The position numbers and the translations under genes are program-made. From NCBI GenBank assembly GCA_902362375.1, contig CABIVS010000009.1, positions 185,117 through 249,116 on the forward strand: a DNA stretch of 64,000 bases, given 5' to 3'. The stretch is from Bacteroidaceae bacterium (GTDB lineage: Bacteria; Bacteroidota; Bacteroidia; Bacteroidales; Bacteroidaceae). Below are positions 1-8,325 of the stretch, in pieces. Position 1 is the stretch's first letter; every line of letters starts with the position of its first letter. The notes under the pieces were generated by a model. It was not told where the DNA came from and did not search any database. It saw only the letters and a list, made by a program, of their open reading frames with translations.

Positions 1-100
1 CCTTCAGACTCGGAAAGAAGACGTTGGTACGCGGGATGCCCAAACCTATTCCTTGAACTTTCCCGGTGTGCTCCGGTAACGGGTGCGGGACAGACGGCAC
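1..100 (-). CDS. Possible 5' end of next leftward gene (partial)
   Basis: A leftward frame opens with GTG at 100, three codons after an in-frame TAA, and stays open to the window edge (33 codons). The product contains GKVQGIGLGIPRTNVFF, which looks coding but which I do not recognise. It lies directly beyond the hairpin that follows the reverse transcriptase gene. It could be the start of the next gene of the operon or part of a non-coding element linked to the reverse transcriptase; too little is visible to decide. Confidence 0.3.
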   Translation of the reverse strand, partial: MPSVPHPLPEHTGKVQGIGLGIPRTNVFFPSLK

Positions 101-122
101 ATGACTTTAATTTCCCGATACA

Positions 123-207
123 TTACAGGCGCAGCCAGAATCGAGATGGGATTAACCGGGTGTTAGACCGGTTAATCTCGATATGGATTCTGGTTATAAG
201 CCTGTAA
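123..207 (-). ncRNA. Long interrupted hairpin downstream of the reverse transcriptase
   Basis: Three nested inverted repeats build an 85-nt structure: TTACAGGC (123-130) with GCCTGTAA (200-207), CCAGAATC (135-142) with GATTCTGG (186-193), and ATTAACCGG (151-159) with CCGGTTAAT (168-176), closed by an 8-nt loop. It begins 50 nt after the reverse transcriptase stop codon and no U-run follows it, so it is not a typical terminator. Structured RNAs are partners or templates of several bacterial reverse transcriptases, but here it is downstream of the gene, unlike a retron msr-msd. Its role as RNA is inference; the structure itself is directly visible. Confidence 0.5.
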
Positions 208-256
208 CGTTGAATAGCCTGCCCGTCCACCCGTTCTGCCGTGTGCCCGGCGTAAC

Positions 257-1519
257 TTATAGCGATGCCACCAGCGTGTTGTACACCGCCCGGCTGGTCA
301 GAAGGGCGTTACGCATGCAGCCGACAGTCAGGTAACCCGGTATGTCCCGGTCTGTTTTATCGCGGTTGGCCTTCACGTTGCGTCCCCGTCCCCGGACGAT
401 GCAGCCATCCGGTTTGGTTCGGACATATCCCAGACCGCCGATCTTGCACCTGCCCGTCTGAATGGCTCTAAAGCAGTCCATCACGAACTTGTTCAGCTCG
501 TTGAGGTCACTCTTCACATTACAGACCGGCAATACCTGTATCGCCCAGCTGAACTCGCCCTTGTACAGGTAACGGTTCACGGCGTCCACGGCTTTTACCA
601 GTGTCGTGTCCCGGCAGCGGATTGTCCGCCGCTCGATCTCGTGCTGGAAGGTCTTGATGCGTGATGACGAGAGCGAGACCATGCCGCCCTTGATACTGAA
701 TCCTAAGAACTTGAACCAGACATCGGCTGCCAGGTATTCCACTTTCTTGGGATTTAGCTTCATGGATTTATCTTCCAGGCGTTTTTGGAGTGTGTCCATC
801 GCTTTTTCATAATCCTTGCCGATAAAAAGCATATCGTCGGAATACCGGACGTAGTAGCCGTTCATTTGTGACAGTTCCCTGTCTAGGTCGTAGAGCAGTA
901 CATCCGCCAGCCAGCTAGCCACAGCACAACCCTGTTTCAAGGATTGATACTTGCTTTGCAACCGGTTATCTTCATCGAAATAGAGGTCCGAGTGGTAATA
1001 TTTCCTAAGTACGTCTATCAGGGCAGACTGGCCGTGTTTGGCCTCCACCTTGTCGAACGCCTCGTCGATGAACCGTATCGGAACACTGTCGAAGTATTTG
1101 GAAAGGTCGGACTTCCAGCCCAGACAGCCGCTATTGCCGGTTTCTGTCATCCGGTGGCTGACTTCCGTAACTACCTTGCCGCACCCTATACCGGTCTGGT
1201 AGGACTTGCACGAAGAGTGCAGCATCTCCGGCATCAACTCGAAGAGCAGGTCGTTGGCGATACCCAGTACTACGCGGTCCATCGGCTCGTTTACGTACAC
1301 TGTGCGGAACTCACCGTTGTCCTTGGGTATCTGCGCCGTGTGGGGAGGGGAAATCTCGTACTTTCCCCGGCGCATGGCATAGGCCATCGCCATACGGGTA
1401 TGCTCGTCGGTCAGCCGAATAAGTTGGTCTTTCCTAATGTCTTTCAGCACGCCTTTTTCAATGGCCTTCGTCCACCGGCCTATGTCGAAGAACATTTGCA
1501 ATATCTTATCTTCATTCAT
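257..1519 (-). CDS. Reverse transcriptase (RNA-directed DNA polymerase), class unclear
   Basis: This 420-residue protein has the palm motifs of a reverse transcriptase: motif A KSDLSKYFDS (about residues 136-145, two Asp), motif 4 LKQGCAVASWLAD (about 194-206) and the catalytic YSDD (about 226-229), followed by a thumb-like region with KFLGFSI. Motif 4 has QG, not the IGxxxSQ usual in diversity-generating retroelement enzymes, and no maturase or HNH domain is visible. A retron, DRT or unknown-group enzyme is therefore more likely, but I cannot place it. I chose the ATG at 1519 over an upstream TTG at 1528. The start overlaps the stop of the preceding gene by 8 nt, so it is probably translationally coupled as the last gene of the leftward accessory operon. 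A long hairpin follows. Confidence 0.85.
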   Translation of the reverse strand: MNEDKILQMFFDIGRWTKAIEKGVLKDIRKDQLIRLTDEHTRMAMAYAMRRGKYEISPPHTAQIPKDNGEFRTVYVNEPMDRVVLGIANDLLFELMPEMLHSSCKSYQTGIGCGKVVTEVSHRMTETGNSGCLGWKSDLSKYFDSVPIRFIDEAFDKVEAKHGQSALIDVLRKYYHSDLYFDEDNRLQSKYQSLKQGCAVASWLADVLLYDLDRELSQMNGYYVRYSDDMLFIGKDYEKAMDTLQKRLEDKSMKLNPKKVEYLAADVWFKFLGFSIKGGMVSLSSSRIKTFQHEIERRTIRCRDTTLVKAVDAVNRYLYKGEFSWAIQVLPVCNVKSDLNELNKFVMDCFRAIQTGRCKIGGLGYVRTKPDGCIVRGRGRNVKANRDKTDRDIPGYLTVGCMRNALLTSRAVYNTLVASL

Positions 1520-2180
1520 AGCACTCAAAACTTTTTTGGGAAAGGATAAAATTCAGTATGTCCATGCCGGATTCTACGTCACATTCCTGCTCGTACTCCT
1601 CGCCCGTGTAGTAACTGTAACCCATGATGAAGATTTTCCCGTCTTTCCGGAGCGATGCGTTCGTGATGACCAGTTCCACGGGGTCACGGTCCACAACATG
1701 GAGATAGGTCGAGGATTGTTCACCGTTGTCATCAAGGCTGCCGCCACACTCGGAAAGCAGCTCCACGGACAGGGCGTAACATTTTTCATTCAGGGCTTTC
1801 TCCGCCACGTGATGGTTGTTCATCTCTTCCGTAAGTGTTCGGATGCGGTCACCGCGTCTCTGCTCGGGAACCGGTTCGAAAGCGGTTTCGAACATCCAGA
1901 CAGGCATCCATTTATGGAAAACGGCGGGTCCCAAGCGGCATATGTAAACTTCATCGTTCTCTTTCTCCGTCTCCGGGATATCCATTCCCAAGGCTCGTGC
2001 TGCCGCTACGCTCATGCGCTCGAAACCGCCGAGGCAGGAAGGTGCCGACTTCAAACGGTAGGGACGGATGTTTCCTACAGGGACACCCATTGACATAAGT
2101 AGCATCCCCTTAAAAGTGTCGGTAACGGGAGTGGTTTGCTGTTTGTTCATTCTTTTATTCATTTTCTGGTCTTTGTACAT
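1512..2180 (-). CDS. Hypothetical accessory-operon protein, 222 aa
   Basis: I do not recognise this acidic, soluble protein. It has no signal peptide or membrane segment. It overlaps the reverse transcriptase start by 8 nt and is therefore the immediate upstream partner of that gene. Alternative in-frame ATGs at 2162 and 2150 exist and no Shine-Dalgarno sequence decides between them. Codon use resembles the neighbouring leftward genes. Confidence 0.65.
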   Translation of the reverse strand: MYKDQKMNKRMNKQQTTPVTDTFKGMLLMSMGVPVGNIRPYRLKSAPSCLGGFERMSVAAARALGMDIPETEKENDEVYICRLGPAVFHKWMPVWMFETAFEPVPEQRRGDRIRTLTEEMNNHHVAEKALNEKCYALSVELLSECGGSLDDNGEQSSTYLHVVDRDPVELVITNASLRKDGKIFIMGYSYYTGEEYEQECDVESGMDILNFILSQKSFECYE

Positions 2181-2193
2181 ACATTATGATTTC

Positions 2194-2841
2194 TCACGCA
2201 TCCTCCGCAAGGGCCACAAGCCGCTCTTCCGGCAGCAGGAACTCCTCGTCCGTGAAGTAATAGCAGATTTTCCGGTCCACGGCCTCCGCCTCGTCCGATA
2301 TGGGTGCGCCGTCTTTGCCGACCAGCACGTCTTGCAGACCCGTTACAGAGACCAAGGTTTTGTATTCCCCGCCCGTTCCACGGAACAGCGTCAGTTCCCT
2401 GACAAAATATTCCCTGTCATTCCATGTGATAATCTCAAACATTTCCTCCACTTCCGGGAACAGCCGGCACAGGACCGGAAACAGTTTGCAGGCATCGCTC
2501 CGGAGCATCAGGAAGACACATTCCATCAGGCATAGTCCGGCATCTTTGAGCATGGGCAGCAATACGTCCGTGCCTGCTCCGTTTGCCTCTGCCACTATCA
2601 GGGCTTTCCAGTATCCTTCCTGGAATGAGTCCGTCCAAGGGATGAGTTCGGCTGCCCTGACGGAATAGGAAACCGCGATTTCTTCCGGATTGTCCTCGTC
2701 CGTGGAAATCAGTCCTATTTTCGTGTCATCTTCGACAGGCTCCTTTACCGGCAGGCAGACTTTCATTTTCCGGAACGTGTCCGTGTCCTCGTCCGCCCAG
2801 TTGACAAAGCCGCCGAATCTTATAAAATCATATCTGCTCAT
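2194..2841 (-). CDS. Hypothetical accessory-operon protein, 215 aa
   Basis: An unrecognised, strongly acidic soluble protein beginning MSRYDFIRFGGF. It has no transmembrane or secretion signal and no catalytic motif I can name. It lies 13 nt upstream of the 222-aa gene in the same leftward operon, with coding-like composition throughout. Confidence 0.65.
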   Translation of the reverse strand: MSRYDFIRFGGFVNWADEDTDTFRKMKVCLPVKEPVEDDTKIGLISTDEDNPEEIAVSYSVRAAELIPWTDSFQEGYWKALIVAEANGAGTDVLLPMLKDAGLCLMECVFLMLRSDACKLFPVLCRLFPEVEEMFEIITWNDREYFVRELTLFRGTGGEYKTLVSVTGLQDVLVGKDGAPISDEAEAVDRKICYYFTDEEFLLPEERLVALAEDA

Positions 2842-2869
2842 TTGTCATTATTGTTTATTGTTATTTACC

Positions 2870-3115
2870 TTACAATTCTTCCGGTTCTCCATCGTTGATA
2901 CTCCGGTAGAAACGGTCTCCGTCCGCCCACTTCTTGGCGGTGATAGCCAGCTCGAACGCTTCCTCTATGGAAAGGCCGTCGGCGGGAAGGGCATCAAGGA
3001 GTTCTCCCATGCATACGTCATTCTCGCGATACTCTTTCTGCACCTTTCCGAGTGTCATTCTGCCCTTGTCCGTCTTTTTACGCCACAAAAGCATCTGTTG
3101 TATCCAATTTTTCAT
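2870..3115 (-). CDS. Small hypothetical protein, 81 aa
   Basis: A small charged protein with basic and acidic clusters (WRKKTDKGRM; SINDGEPEEL at the C-terminus) and a likely helical middle. No family is recognised. It is tightly packed between the 59-aa and 215-aa genes of the leftward operon, which supports it being real. Confidence 0.6.
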   Translation of the reverse strand: MKNWIQQMLLWRKKTDKGRMTLGKVQKEYRENDVCMGELLDALPADGLSIEEAFELAITAKKWADGDRFYRSINDGEPEEL

Positions 3116-3127
3116 GCGATTCTTTTA

Positions 3128-3307
3128 TTAAAGGAAATCCTTGGCATAACTGCGGGCTTCATTGAAAGTGTTGAAGCCGATTCCACTCATGCAAGAGATT
3201 GCCCAGTATCTTAATTTCCTGCTTTCGGCACGGGCAAGATAGATTTGCCCGATACAAATCCCGTCTTTGAGAATGTCATGCCGCTTGTCTTTTGTAATCC
3301 GTACCAT
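3128..3307 (-). CDS. Small hypothetical protein, 59 aa
   Basis: I placed the start at the ATG at 3307, because the longer open frame runs backwards over the neighbouring gene in a shadow frame. The product is basic at its N-terminus (VRITKDKRHDIL) and ends NTFNEARSYAKDFL. It fills the slot between two operon genes with 10-13 nt spacers. Function unknown. Confidence 0.55.
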   Translation of the reverse strand: MVRITKDKRHDILKDGICIGQIYLARAESRKLRYWAISCMSGIGFNTFNEARSYAKDFL

Positions 3308-3317
3308 GTTCCGACAT

Positions 3318-3638
3318 TCACTTGTCCATTTTCCAAAATCCGTAATCGGACCCGTCACCGAGATGAGCACCGAAATAGTACCCCTCCGGTGAGTAACTAT
3401 CGAGCGTGTCGAACAGCGATTCCAGCAATCCCGCCGCGTCATCGCTGTTCCACCAGTCTGCTTCTTTGTCCTCCATGGCATGGGCGGGGATGGCATTCAT
3501 CACCTGCACGTATTCCGGTGTGTCACGGATAACGTCCAAGAACGCCGGAATCAGGTCCTGCGTGCGCATCGTGCCGTGGGAGATACTCTCTCCCGGCACG
3601 GCATGGAGGCGGTTTTGTGTCCTCTCGTCTATGAACAT
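3318..3638 (-). CDS. Hypothetical protein, 106 aa
   Basis: The ATG at 3638 (MFIDERTQNRLHAV) is preferred over one at 3695, which would overlap the upstream gene. The protein is acidic and rich in aromatic residues near its end (YSPEGYYFGAHLGDGSDYGFWKM). This pattern recurs in small proteins of Bacteroidales mobile elements, but I cannot name a family. Confidence 0.6.
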   Translation of the reverse strand: MFIDERTQNRLHAVPGESISHGTMRTQDLIPAFLDVIRDTPEYVQVMNAIPAHAMEDKEADWWNSDDAAGLLESLFDTLDSYSPEGYYFGAHLGDGSDYGFWKMDK

Positions 3639-3643
3639 GGCAT

Positions 3644-4123
3644 TTAGATAAAGGGCAGACGGGTATCTTCCAGCATGGAGGCCAGCATTTGACACATCTC
3701 GTATGAAGCACGGTTGCGGTCGTCAATGCAGCGTGAATCACGCCCTGCCATAGCGGTAATGGAAGCCTTTACCGTTCTGAAGAATGTCTGTTCCAGTGTC
3801 TTGTGGAAATAAGGAAGAGCCTGGGCGAAACGTTCGGACTTGAATCCCAAATCGTTCATGGCGTATTCCAGCTGTTTGGCCGCCTTGTACTCGCGGCTGT
3901 TCTCCAGGCTTTCCGGAATATCACCGAACTGTGCGGTCCGGAGCTGGCGTTCCAGTTCGATGACGGCCACCGAAAGCAACAGCTTGATGGCTTCCGGGTT
4001 GCCGATACCGTGTTTCTGCCCGTCAGCGGTATGGAACTCGATCAGGTTTACACTGTTATTCTCTTGTAATTCTTTGTAGCATGCGAGGGTCTTGCTGAGC
4101 GCTTTTGCTTTCTCTTTATCCAT
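3644..4123 (-). CDS. Hypothetical protein, 159 aa, helical
   Basis: The start is the ATG at 4123 (MDKEKAKALSKTL); the longer open frame upstream is a shadow of the DUF3846-like gene. The product is mostly helical, charged and cytosolic. It lies 4 nt downstream of the DUF3846-like gene and 5 nt upstream of the next gene, so it is firmly part of the operon. No family recognised. Confidence 0.6.
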   Translation of the reverse strand: MDKEKAKALSKTLACYKELQENNSVNLIEFHTADGQKHGIGNPEAIKLLLSVAVIELERQLRTAQFGDIPESLENSREYKAAKQLEYAMNDLGFKSERFAQALPYFHKTLEQTFFRTVKASITAMAGRDSRCIDDRNRASYEMCQMLASMLEDTRLPFI

Positions 4124-4127
4124 AATT

Positions 4128-4403
4128 TTATCTGATTTGATTGTTATTGCACACAAGTACGTCCCCAACGATGAAGTCTTTCGACGCCGGGTGATGAGCA
4201 CGGAATATCCTGCTCGCTTCAAGATTGAGGGACAGAGGGATAAGTTTGCCTTCCTCGTTGACGACCATTGTCGTGCTCCCGTCCAGTTCCACCAGTTCGA
4301 TGTAGCCGCCGACAATCGCCTGCATCTCCTCCAGCGTGAAGTCTGAGCCATTGGCTGGCTGCACGGGTTGGCGTGTTCCGTCCGTTTTGATGATTTCTGT
4401 CAT
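4128..4403 (-). CDS. DUF3846-like small protein
   Basis: This 91-residue protein has the layout of the DUF3846 family, small proteins common on phages and conjugative elements. It shows LEEMQAIVGGYIELVEL, then MVVNEEGKLIPLSLN and a C-terminal KDFIVGDVLVCNN. The family has no known reaction. Its presence supports a mobile-element origin for the left arm. Confidence 0.7.
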   Translation of the reverse strand: MTEIIKTDGTRQPVQPANGSDFTLEEMQAIVGGYIELVELDGSTTMVVNEEGKLIPLSLNLEASRIFRAHHPASKDFIVGDVLVCNNNQIR

Positions 4404-4418
4404 AGTTGCTTTGAAATT

Positions 4419-4877
4419 TTAAGATTCATGACTCGCCAGTATATCCAAAATCTGTTGCAAAGGGAATTTTTCAGTCCAGAATCGCTCGTCGGTATGTTTG
4501 CCGTACGCCCGGTATCTGGCTTCCCCGTTTGCAAATACCGCCAAGATATGGCTGACCAGCACATTGTCCGGCGGAACCAACCTTTCCAGTTCCGTTTCGG
4601 TCAGTTCCACGAAGCACCAGTTATTGTCTTCCGGCAAGTCCTCGCTGCCCAGTATCCCGTCCTCGTCCGGCTGGTAAAAACCAACCGATATGTCATAAAA
4701 GTTCAAAGACTGGAAACTGATGTCATCCTTGAATGGCTTGACGGCTTCCAGCCTGCCGGACTGTGTCTGTCTCCACTCTTTTGACAGGTACACGATTGCA
4801 AAGTCGCAGCAATCCCATGCACTGTCAGTTCCTGCCTTGAGCAGGAGGTATGGGGTAGGTTCATTTGAGATTTTCAT
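4419..4877 (-). CDS. Hypothetical protein, 152 aa
   Basis: An acidic, soluble protein that starts MKISNEPTPYLLL and ends LQQILDILASHES. Its start overlaps the end of the 296-aa gene by 4 nt (ATGA type), implying translational coupling. No motif identifies a function. Confidence 0.6.
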   Translation of the reverse strand: MKISNEPTPYLLLKAGTDSAWDCCDFAIVYLSKEWRQTQSGRLEAVKPFKDDISFQSLNFYDISVGFYQPDEDGILGSEDLPEDNNWCFVELTETELERLVPPDNVLVSHILAVFANGEARYRAYGKHTDERFWTEKFPLQQILDILASHES

Positions 4878-5764
4878 CGTATTTCCCTCCTTTTATGCCA
4901 CGCGTGATACCGTTTCACGGTGCGTAGCTGGTTAATGATATGGCCAAAAAGCTCGCGTGAATAGATGCGGTAATGGAACACAGCCGAATACTCGCATACA
5001 TTGCCGTGAAAGTCCACGTGGGAGCGGTCATCCGCAAAGTCGAACAAGTCGCCCTGGATTTCCAGCGTGTATTTGTTCTTCCGTAGCCAGTCAAAAAACT
5101 CGAAGATGTCCTTCTTTTGGGAGTAGAAAGTGCAGTATTCGTAGCGGTTTCCGCGCAGGTTCCTCAGCAATGCCGCCATCTCGTTCCGTTCCCGGCGGTC
5201 GCCAAATTCGGATCCCGTCCGAGTGGCGAGGTTCTTCAGGAAATATATTTTACCTCCATACTCGAAATAGTACGGTATGTAGGTGACCGTCTTTTTGTAC
5301 CAATTGACATATTTGACAAAGGAAGCCTTCTTGACGATGGCGGGATGCAGGTTTACTTTCTCCATGTGTTCCCGAATCTGGCGGTAGATTTCCGCATTGG
5401 AAAGACGTATGGGACGTTCCGCCCGGAAATACCTGCCGTCCGACTCGAAACAGAGCGCGTACAGGTTTCGGTAATACGGTTCCCCGACAAAGAACCAGTC
5501 GCTCTGCATGCGGGCCGGAGGCAGGCATTCCAGCAGTTCGTAATAACGTTCCTCCGTAATTTCATGGAAGGGCTTGCAAAGTGCCCGGGTATAACGCTTC
5601 ACAAGCAGTGTCATGCGTACCGGTGATACAGCGACCAGGTACGGGTTCTTCTCCCTTTCGCGCAGTGCTTCCAGCGTCTCGCCGCCGTAGTCGCTGTGCA
5701 TGTCATCCGACATCGACGTGAGGCATGTCCCGTCGAAATAACGTGAATCGATGATGTATCTCAT
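4874..5764 (-). CDS. Hypothetical accessory protein, 296 aa
   Basis: The ATG at 5764 (MRYIIDSRYFDG) is preferred over a GTG two codons earlier. The protein is rich in Arg, Tyr and Phe, with no signal peptide. The pattern KKDIFEFFDWLRKN near the C-terminus suggests a compact mixed fold. I do not recognise a family. It is coupled to the following gene by a 4-nt overlap. Confidence 0.65.
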   Translation of the reverse strand: MRYIIDSRYFDGTCLTSMSDDMHSDYGGETLEALREREKNPYLVAVSPVRMTLLVKRYTRALCKPFHEITEERYYELLECLPPARMQSDWFFVGEPYYRNLYALCFESDGRYFRAERPIRLSNAEIYRQIREHMEKVNLHPAIVKKASFVKYVNWYKKTVTYIPYYFEYGGKIYFLKNLATRTGSEFGDRRERNEMAALLRNLRGNRYEYCTFYSQKKDIFEFFDWLRKNKYTLEIQGDLFDFADDRSHVDFHGNVCEYSAVFHYRIYSRELFGHIINQLRTVKRYHAWHKRREIR

Positions 5765-5774
5765 GGGCACTGGA

Positions 5775-6872
5775 TTAAATGGTTATTTTCAACACCTGAC
5801 CGGCGGCATATTCGGCATTGCGGGTGAGCTGGCGCTGCCATGCCTGGTTGCGTGGCGCCCACTTGAAAGCGTTACGCTTCAAGGTTGTACGCATATCGGT
5901 ATCGGGTATTTTGTCGAAGAGGATTTGCAGGCGGTCTTCTTCGAAGTTGTAGACCACCTTGCCGCCATCGAACGGAATCTCACGATTTTCACGGCTTGCC
6001 CGTTCCTGCTGCTTTTCCCGCACCTTGCGGACGAGTTCGGGATACTTGAAGATTGAATGGCGTGCCGTGACGACAGGTTTCTTGACTTTGTCGTTCCACT
6101 CTCGCAGACGAGCGACGGCACGGTCGATGATTTCCACGTTGCCATGGTTGACATAGGTGGAGAGTCGCCCGGCGAGGTTGCTGACGAAGAGAGCCCGGCT
6201 ATAGCCTCGTGCCGTACCCGTATCGATACCGTGAATGGTCGAGGCGGCATCGTCGATAAAGGCTTTGACCTTCTGCCACTCCTCCTCGAGACGCTGTTCT
6301 TCGGGCTTGGCCGCTTCGGTAGCCTTGCGAATCGCTTCGAGTGCACGTTCTCGCCATTCCCGGAACGCCGTGACGCTCTTGGCGTGGCTGTTGCAGGCCT
6401 TTTCGTTGCGGCCCGTGTTGAAGCGTGCAGGTCCCGTAATCATCGCGCTGGCACAACGGCTGTTGGCGGCGATCATGGCAGAGAAATAGCGTTTGTAGTT
6501 TTCCATGTAACGTTCCCGCTGCTGCTCGGGCATCGACTGCAAATCCTCGTGCAGTTCCTTTTCGTGCGAGGCGATGTCTGACTCACCCCGCTCGTCGGGT
6601 GAGAAGGAGGTGAGGTTGTAGGAGCTGCACGCCTGCTTGAAATATTCTTCCAGATAGCCCGGGTGCGCCACTTCCACAACTTCCCAGTCCTTGAAGTCCG
6701 CCGGGGCGAGGATTTCTTCCTTGCCCGGATTCCCTACAAGATGGGAATAGCTGCAATACCCGTGTCTCTTTCCCCTGAAAAGAAACGCTACCGGTTCGCT
6801 TTCCGGGGCATCCACACGCCGCACCATGGTCACACGATGGGCATTTTCCTTTGTCAATAATGTTGTTTCCAT
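5775..6872 (-). CDS. Conserved mobile-element protein, 365 aa
   Basis: The N-terminal 70 residues hold a small domain (VAFLFRGKRHGYCSYSHL). A long charged helical segment from about 95 to 210 includes NSRCASAMITGPARFNTGR, which I associate with a conserved family in Bacteroidales phages and conjugative elements. The C-terminal 70 residues contain LKRNAFKWAPRNQAWQRQL, a signature seen in large polyvalent proteins and establishment proteins of plasmids and phages. Those proteins are thought to act soon after DNA entry, so a role in establishment or DNA protection is a guess. It is the largest gene in the middle of the accessory operon. Confidence 0.6.
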   Translation of the reverse strand: METTLLTKENAHRVTMVRRVDAPESEPVAFLFRGKRHGYCSYSHLVGNPGKEEILAPADFKDWEVVEVAHPGYLEEYFKQACSSYNLTSFSPDERGESDIASHEKELHEDLQSMPEQQRERYMENYKRYFSAMIAANSRCASAMITGPARFNTGRNEKACNSHAKSVTAFREWRERALEAIRKATEAAKPEEQRLEEEWQKVKAFIDDAASTIHGIDTGTARGYSRALFVSNLAGRLSTYVNHGNVEIIDRAVARLREWNDKVKKPVVTARHSIFKYPELVRKVREKQQERASRENREIPFDGGKVVYNFEEDRLQILFDKIPDTDMRTTLKRNAFKWAPRNQAWQRQLTRNAEYAAGQVLKITI

Positions 6873-6912
6873 ACCTTTCTTCTTGATTTCGTTATTTGAT
6901 TGTTTCCGATTT

Positions 6913-7440
6913 TTATTGTTGCTTCATCCGGGCGGCATGGTCCATTACAGAGGCGAACCCCACCTCGATACCTATCTGGTATCCGCCCTTGATAGTCGAT
7001 TCCAGCTCCGCCTCGCTTTCGATCAGGGATTCCGAATCATCGGCATAAAGCCTGTACAGGGAGAATACGTCTGCCTCCCATAGCTTCCGGGCATTTTCCG
7101 CCGATACAAGCAGCCACACGAAACCGTCCTCACGGGTTACCTTGACGGCGGCTTCGCTATGGCTCAGAGTCCGCCACTCCTTGATGTCCAGTGCCACCCT
7201 CCACACGATATACATCAGCGCATCGTGGCGGCTTTTAATATCAGGGGAATCGCACAGGCGGCTGGCCACATCTTTGAGTGTCCGGAAAGAGTCCGCCATG
7301 AACTGCTCCACGACATACGGCTTTTCGGCAATGGCGGAACAGGCATCGTCCGCCCTGCCTGATTCCGGAACGGTCTGAATATCCTCCTCTTCAAGGAAGA
7401 TTTCACGGTGCAGGTAGTCCAAGTAGTAATATGATTTCAT
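6913..7440 (-). CDS. Hypothetical protein, 175 aa
   Basis: A soluble acidic protein starting MKSYYYLDYLHREIF. It is unrecognised and has no membrane or signal segment. It is separated from the 365-aa gene by 40 nt and from the 79-aa gene by 5 nt. Confidence 0.6.
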   Translation of the reverse strand: MKSYYYLDYLHREIFLEEEDIQTVPESGRADDACSAIAEKPYVVEQFMADSFRTLKDVASRLCDSPDIKSRHDALMYIVWRVALDIKEWRTLSHSEAAVKVTREDGFVWLLVSAENARKLWEADVFSLYRLYADDSESLIESEAELESTIKGGYQIGIEVGFASVMDHAARMKQQ

Positions 7441-7445
7441 TCCGC

Positions 7446-7685
7446 TTATTCTTTGGGGGTGAAAGTGATTCTCGTGTGCCCGTCATAACCGAAGGACGGT
7501 TTCAGGCCGAAGGCTTCGGCATCACTGCTGATGCAGCAGATGTCCCAAATCTCCAACCCTCCGGCGCAGGTTATGACGGTATTGTTTTCAGATATTTGCG
7601 GCGACTTGTCTTTCAATGCAGCCCCGCCGCAGATGCCGCGTAGAATAACACCACGCTGGTGGGTAGTAAGTTCTTTCGTTTCCAT
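7446..7685 (-). CDS. Small hypothetical protein, 79 aa
   Basis: The product begins METKELTTHQRGVILRGICGG. It has four Cys residues, but not in a clear zinc-binding spacing. It resembles the following 70-aa protein only in size and position. It is operon-embedded with short spacers. Function unknown. Confidence 0.55.
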   Translation of the reverse strand: METKELTTHQRGVILRGICGGAALKDKSPQISENNTVITCAGGLEIWDICCISSDAEAFGLKPSFGYDGHTRITFTPKE

Positions 7686-7689
7686 AGAC

Positions 7690-7902
7690 CTAATCTTTTG
7701 CTTTTACACCGAACATGTTCTCCATTGTACTGGCGAGGGCTTCCTTGAAACCGTCGCTTACGCCCCAGTATTCAAGTAACCCGTTGCCGATGACCTGCAT
7801 CTGTTTGTCGGTGGGCATATCGCCATCATACCCGTATTCCTTGAGCAGGGCACGGCTGATGATGACACCTTTTATCTCGTTGATTCTATGTTCCTCTCCC
7901 AT
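7690..7902 (-). CDS. Small hypothetical protein, 70 aa
   Basis: A small acidic protein (MGEEHRINEIKGVIISRALL) with a predicted helical C-terminus. It is 4 nt upstream of the 79-aa gene. A possible 17-codon frame (ATG at 7962, stop at 7909-7911) precedes it and could be a leader peptide, but this is weak. No family recognised. Confidence 0.5.
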   Translation of the reverse strand: MGEEHRINEIKGVIISRALLKEYGYDGDMPTDKQMQVIGNGLLEYWGVSDGFKEALASTMENMFGVKAKD

Positions 7903-8051
7903 AGCCGTTAATACATCTTTACCCGCAGACCAGATATCTGCTTTCTCGTTATTTCTGTCATTTTCTTTATCCGTTTATAAAAGCATAGGGGCATTCCGCC
8001 CCCATAGTTGTTATTAATTCATATTATTTTGCATGATTTTTTCCGGAACAC

Positions 8052-8315
8052 CTATCCGGCATAGATGTACTTGAGCTTGGGCACTCCGTTCTGGAGCACG
8101 GTGAAGGCGTTTTCTTCCACCTGCACGTCCTTTGCCTTTGGCCACCATAGCCACGAGAGTTTCCCGTCGGGTTTGAGGAATGCCACGGCATTACCCTGCA
8201 CTTTCCCGACCTCACGCACGCCGAGGTCTTTTCCGCCCTCGAACAGCCGGACGCACCGCCACTTCGAGCCAAGCGTCATTTTCCGTTTCACGTCTGCTAA
8301 TGTTTTCATACTCAT
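8052..8315 (-). CDS. Conserved small mobile-element protein, 87 aa
   Basis: The product begins MSMKTLADVKRKMTLGSKW and contains GKLSWLWWPKAKDVQVEENAF, a compact beta-rich layout familiar from small proteins of Bacteroidales phages and conjugative elements. No reaction is known to me. A second possible start is the Met at 8309. A gap of about 150 nt separates it from the 70-aa gene. Confidence 0.6.
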   Translation of the reverse strand: MSMKTLADVKRKMTLGSKWRCVRLFEGGKDLGVREVGKVQGNAVAFLKPDGKLSWLWWPKAKDVQVEENAFTVLQNGVPKLKYIYAG

Positions 8316-8325
8316 TGCGTTTTTA

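Noticed and set aside
1..1519. Diversity-generating retroelement (template repeat plus RT)
   Set aside because: Motif 4 of the RT has QG and not the IGxxxSQ type, no Avd-like gene is adjacent, and I found no adenine-variable copy of the 1-250 segment in the fibre genes. A VR outside the window cannot be excluded.
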